This document shows positions 4,690 through 7,510 of a stretch of DNA of 7,510 nucleotides, piece by piece. A program made the translations under genes and the position numbers. The notes beneath the pieces are model-generated. The model ran no database searches. It was not told the origin of the DNA and saw only the letters and a list, made by a program, of their open reading frames with translations. Origin of the DNA: Acidobacteriota bacterium (GTDB lineage Bacteria > Acidobacteriota > Terriglobia > Terriglobales > Acidobacteriaceae); the NCBI GenBank assembly GCA_025353435.1, contig JANXQR010000328.1, positions 1 to 7,510 of the forward strand. The letters run 5' to 3'. Every line of letters begins with the position of its first letter. Within the stretch, counting starts at the first letter, position 1.

Positions 4690-6111
4690 TTACGCGCGCA
4701 GGTCGCGCAATGCCGCCTGCGCCGCGTGATATCCGCACATGCCGTGCACTCCTCCACCCGGGGGAGTGGACGCAGAACACAGATAAAGACCGGGCGTCCC
4801 CGTACGATATCCGCGGATGCTCGGACGTAGCAAGGTCTGCCGCAGCGAAAACGCTCCGGCGTTCACATCGCCTCCAATCAGGTTTGCATCCATCGCTTCA
4901 AGATCAGCCGGTGCAAACACGCGGCGAGCCAGCACGCAGTCGCGAAACCCCGGCGCGAACCGCTCAATCTGCGCTTCAATCGCACCGGTGCGATCTTCGC
5001 CAGCCCCATTCGGCACATGGCAATAGGCCCACGCCGTATGCTTGCCAGCCGGTGCTCGCGTGGAATCGAAGAGCGATGGCTGCGCGACCAGCAGATACGG
5101 TTTGTCGGCCTGCCTTCCCTTCGAGATTTCATATTCGGCCTGCGCAATTTCAGCGAACGTCCCACCCACATGCACCGTCATTGCGCGACCGCATTCTGAA
5201 GCCTTCCACGGGATCGGCGCCGACAACGCGTAATCAATCTTGAATGCACCTGGGCCAAATTGAAAGCGCTCAAGCGTTCGGCGATAATTCGGCGTGAGGC
5301 GCGTGCCGCCAATGCGTAGCAACTGTCGCGGCGTCAAATCGCACATCACCATAGCGTCCCGCGTATCGAGTTCTTCGAGAGAGTCGATCCTGCGCGATGT
5401 ATGCACCAACCCGCCTAGTTGCTCTAGGCGGCGAATCAACGCATCTGGAATCGATTGCGCGCCGCCCTTCGCAATGGGCCATCCGATCGCGGTCGCGGCA
5501 GCACCCAATACAAGAGCCACGGCGGAACTCATCGGTTGATTGAACGCAAGCATTGAGTGACCAACAATGCCGGCAAAAAGCGCACGGGCTCGCTCCGTAT
5601 GGAAGCGGCGCACGAGAACCGTGGCAGGCAGGATGGCGTGTACGCCGAACGGCGCCATGAGAAGTGGATACGAGGGAATGTGCAGCGGTGACCGCAATAC
5701 ATCGTCAGCAAATTCCCACCAGCCTTCCGCAACGGGCCGCATCAGCGCCGTCCACGACCTTCCGTCAGAACCAAGCTGGTGCTCCTGGTCGTCGAAGGAG
5801 TGTTCGAGCATTACCGCTGTCCCATCATCGAGTGGATGCGCTAGGGGTGCATCGCCGTGCACCCACTCCAGACCGAGCTCTCCCATGGGAAGTGAACGGA
5901 AAAAGGGCGACCCGGCTCCCATGGGATAAACAGACGATCCAAAATCGTGCAGGAAACCCGGCAATGTGAGCGCCATGGTGCGCGCTGCTCCGCCTGCCTG
6001 CGCCTCGGCCTCGAAGACTTCAACCGAAAGCCCCGCCTGGGCAAGCACCACCGCAGCGGACAGCCCGTTAGGTCCGGCACCGATCACGATTGCGCGCTTC
6101 AACGGATTCAT
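4690..6111 (-). CDS. FAD-dependent oxidoreductase, phytoene desaturase (CrtI)-like, COG1233
   Basis: This 473-residue flavoprotein has an N-terminal Rossmann dinucleotide-binding motif, IVIGAGPNGLSAA (8-20). Glu34 at the end of the second strand (VFEAE) binds the ribose, and GGAARTM (40-46) follows as the second FAD contact. The C-terminal FAD block is GLYLCSASTPPGGGVHGMCGYHAA-like, with the PGGGVHG core near residues 448-454. This layout is that of the CrtI/NAD(P)-FAD oxidoreductase family, which includes carotenoid desaturases, retinol saturase-like proteins and PYROXD2. No carotenoid genes (crtB, crtE) are nearby, so the substrate is unknown. I prefer the ATG at 6111 because GGAG lies 3 bases before it; a TTG nine bases upstream is in frame but would consume that site. 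The VWFA gene lies 73 bp upstream on the same strand. Confidence 0.92.
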   Translation of the reverse strand: MNPLKRAIVIGAGPNGLSAAVVLAQAGLSVEVFEAEAQAGGAARTMALTLPGFLHDFGSSVYPMGAGSPFFRSLPMGELGLEWVHGDAPLAHPLDDGTAVMLEHSFDDQEHQLGSDGRSWTALMRPVAEGWWEFADDVLRSPLHIPSYPLLMAPFGVHAILPATVLVRRFHTERARALFAGIVGHSMLAFNQPMSSAVALVLGAAATAIGWPIAKGGAQSIPDALIRRLEQLGGLVHTSRRIDSLEELDTRDAMVMCDLTPRQLLRIGGTRLTPNYRRTLERFQFGPGAFKIDYALSAPIPWKASECGRAMTVHVGGTFAEIAQAEYEISKGRQADKPYLLVAQPSLFDSTRAPAGKHTAWAYCHVPNGAGEDRTGAIEAQIERFAPGFRDCVLARRVFAPADLEAMDANLIGGDVNAGAFSLRQTLLRPSIRGYRTGTPGLYLCSASTPPGGGVHGMCGYHAAQAALRDLRA

Positions 6112-6184
6112 CTTCTCCAACGCACTCGCGCATAGCCATTGCCATTCAAACGGCTAGTCACCATGAGATATCGCAGACCATTGG

Positions 6185-7387
6185 TCACGGCTGTGCGTAA
6201 TATCCAGTTACGGCGCGCACCGTGAGTTCCGGCCGAGCGGCCGTTATCGTGAGGCGATGATACTCGTCGACTTTCGCGGCGGGCGCAGAGTCGATCGACA
6301 ACACATAATACGAATCCGCATCGGAAAAACATCGGGCCAAGTCCGCGGCGAGTCCCTTCTCGTGGTCGTAAATCCGCCCTCCGCTTTGATAAGCGATGAC
6401 TGGGAGTGCGAGGCTGGCCGCGGTCGCTAGGTCAGCACTTGGGGTCCCTCCCTGGAACTTGGCAAGATCAACCTCGTCGAGCTTTCGGTCTGTCCCAAAA
6501 TCCGGCCAGGACACCGCATCAAGCGTTATCTGCGCTTCACGCAATGCCGTTGAAAGTTCGACAAGATTATCAAAATGGTTCTGAATAAGATGAGGAGTGT
6601 CCGGCGCAAAATGCGGACCAGAGAGAGTCGGCCATCCTTGCCCAATCCAAATCAGGATCAGGCAGCCCGGGACATCGACCTGTAACTTCGCCAACCTCAC
6701 AAGGGCTGTTATCGAATGAGTGAATCTCTCATTGAGACACGCTCCCATCCCCTCCGCCAGTTCATCTCGTCGGTGCGCAATGCTTTGGTCTACGGCGGTA
6801 ATGGCGATCGACCTGGCATCCATTGCGGCATTATGCCAATCTTCCAGGCAGTCGACAGGATGAATATTTTTGGCCATCTGGGAGAGTTCGCTCAAAAGCT
6901 CATCGACGCTCCGCAAAGGCTTGCCGGCTTGCCCGTCTTCACTCCTTGAGAGCGAGACCAGTGAAGTTGGATAGCGGAGCGAGCTCCCATTCGAACGCAG
7001 AAACTTTTCAATCTCCATGCGCTCGTAGGCTAATCCCCGACTCGAATTATTGAGACTGTCAATCACAATCAGAACGTGGGCTCGGGCCCGAGCACCGTCA
7101 TCGATTGAACGAAAGCTCGATATCTTCTGCGCCTGGCTTTCATCGAGCACATTAAAGTCTTCCGGCTTCAGGCCGGTGACCAGCTTCCCGGATGGATCAG
7201 TGACTTGCACGTTGAGCACAATCCGGTGCTGCGCCTGATAGCGCTCTTCGCGCTGTTCCTTGGTGCGGGGAATCAGCTGAATGTGAGAATCCTGCGCTGG
7301 TGCGGCTTCACCGGGCGGCCCAGGTTGCGCCGCGCAGAACGATGCAACGAAGACCACGGCCCAAAACATCCGGTGATTTCTTGGCAT
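6185..7387 (-). CDS. Secreted VWFA-related protein of the Acidobacteria type (TIGR03436)
   Basis: This 400-residue protein is predicted to be exported. Residues 1-20 form a signal peptide (basic MPRNHR, hydrophobic core WAVVFVASF, CAA before Gln21). The Cys18 context (S-F-C) does not fit a lipobox, so a soluble or periplasmic protein is more likely. Next comes a beta-rich module with IVLNVQVTDPSGK and TGLKPEDFNVLDE (about 56-83), typical of the family. A von Willebrand A-like domain starts at VLIVIDSLNN (105-114). Strand LILIWIGQGWP is at 243-253, and the C-terminal segment SYYVLSID...GYYAQP (359-400) closes the domain. The usual MIDAS motif DxSxS is replaced by D110-S-L-N-N. The ATG has GGAG 10 bases upstream. 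Acidobacteriota genomes carry many paralogues with no established function; adhesion or protein interaction at the cell surface is a guess from the fold. Confidence 0.9.
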   Translation of the reverse strand: MPRNHRMFWAVVFVASFCAAQPGPPGEAAPAQDSHIQLIPRTKEQREERYQAQHRIVLNVQVTDPSGKLVTGLKPEDFNVLDESQAQKISSFRSIDDGARARAHVLIVIDSLNNSSRGLAYERMEIEKFLRSNGSSLRYPTSLVSLSRSEDGQAGKPLRSVDELLSELSQMAKNIHPVDCLEDWHNAAMDARSIAITAVDQSIAHRRDELAEGMGACLNERFTHSITALVRLAKLQVDVPGCLILIWIGQGWPTLSGPHFAPDTPHLIQNHFDNLVELSTALREAQITLDAVSWPDFGTDRKLDEVDLAKFQGGTPSADLATAASLALPVIAYQSGGRIYDHEKGLAADLARCFSDADSYYVLSIDSAPAAKVDEYHRLTITAARPELTVRAVTGYYAQP

Positions 7388-7401
7388 TGCCTGAAAGCTC
7401 C

Positions 7402-7429
7402 AGTGAAATTGGACTTCGCGCCCTTCACT
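7402..7429. repeat. Inverted repeat upstream of the VWFA gene
   Basis: AGTGAA (7402-7407) and TTCACT (7424-7429) form a perfect 6-bp inverted repeat around a 16-base spacer, in the 63-bp gap between the partial gene at the right edge and the VWFA start. It could be a regulator site or a weak hairpin. No T tract marks it as a terminator. Confidence 0.3.
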
Positions 7430-7450
7430 ATGTCCTGATCGGTTCTGAAT

Positions 7451-7510
7451 CTACTCCGCTTTGACAAGCGTTTCAATCAGCGCCTCACGTCGCTGGCCGG
7501 CCAGCACTTC
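7451..7510 (-). CDS. C-terminal end of an unidentified protein (runs off right edge)
   Basis: Reading the minus strand from 7510 gives 19 codons, EVLAGQRREALIETLVKAE, and a TAG stop at 7453-7451. The composition (alternating charged and aliphatic residues, probably one amphipathic helix) looks like a real protein C-terminus. It lies in the same orientation as the VWFA gene, 63 bp before its start. The piece is too short for a family assignment, and the frame could be open by chance. Confidence 0.4.
   Translation of the reverse strand, partial: EVLAGQRREALIETLVKAE

Noticed and set aside
4690..5243. Plus-strand open frames opposite the oxidoreductase C-terminus
   Set aside because: Arg/Pro/Ser/Thr-rich translations typical of antisense frames; the minus-strand FAD-binding motif occupies the same bases.
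6108..6164. 18-codon minus-strand frame (MVTSRLNGNGYARVRWRR) ending in an ATGA overlap with the oxidoreductase start
   Set aside because: It could be a coupled leader peptide, but it has no Shine-Dalgarno, is part of a longer random open frame that runs into the VWFA gene, and the ATGA overlap alone is weak evidence.
1..7510. CRISPR array, tRNA/rRNA, insertion sequence or prophage signals
   Set aside because: No regularly spaced identical repeats, no transposase or integrase-like proteins, and no tRNA-like cloverleaf noticed on either strand.

Overview
The window is ordinary, gene-dense, high-GC bacterial DNA, most likely from an Acidobacteriota chromosome (Terriglobia-like). The main evidence is the secreted VWFA-type protein at 6185-7387, whose N-terminal 'VTDPSGK..TGLKPEDF' block, 'LIWIGQGWP' strand and C-terminal 'GYYAQ' ending match the Acidobacteria-expanded family TIGR03436. 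A Gram-negative outer membrane is implied by the partial LptE lipoprotein at the left edge. Shikimate kinase, heme O synthase and SSB are housekeeping genes. I see no phage, insertion sequence, tRNA, rRNA or CRISPR sequence.

Left part (1-1114, minus strand): the N-terminus of lptE (LPS transport) runs off the left edge. It is preceded by a TIGR00027/COG3315-type SAM-dependent methyltransferase, and the 93-bp gap between them holds a degenerate short tandem repeat. A 61-bp divergent intergenic region (1115-1175) separates the methyltransferase from the plus-strand block.

Central part (1176-4686, plus strand): a single-domain EamA (DMT) membrane protein, shikimate kinase (aroK), protoheme IX farnesyltransferase (ctaB), a DUF420 membrane protein, a two-helix small membrane protein of unknown function, and, after a 105-bp gap with its own likely promoter, ssb. 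Spacing is tight: ctaB to DUF420 is 8 bp with the Shine-Dalgarno overlapping the ctaB stop, and DUF420 to the small protein is an ATGA overlap. ctaB, DUF420 and the small protein therefore look like one unit concerned with heme-copper oxidase maturation. aroK and eamA may belong to the same transcript.

Right part (4690-7510, minus strand): a CrtI/phytoene-desaturase-like FAD oxidoreductase that converges on ssb with only 3 bp between the stop codons, the VWFA-family exported protein upstream of it, and the last 19 codons of an unidentified gene at the right edge.

I found no convincing undescribed system. The observations most worth a second look are the small membrane protein coupled to ctaB/DUF420, the VWFA protein with a non-canonical metal site, and several short repeats or hairpins in the intergenic gaps. 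No intergenic stretch exceeds 300 bases.
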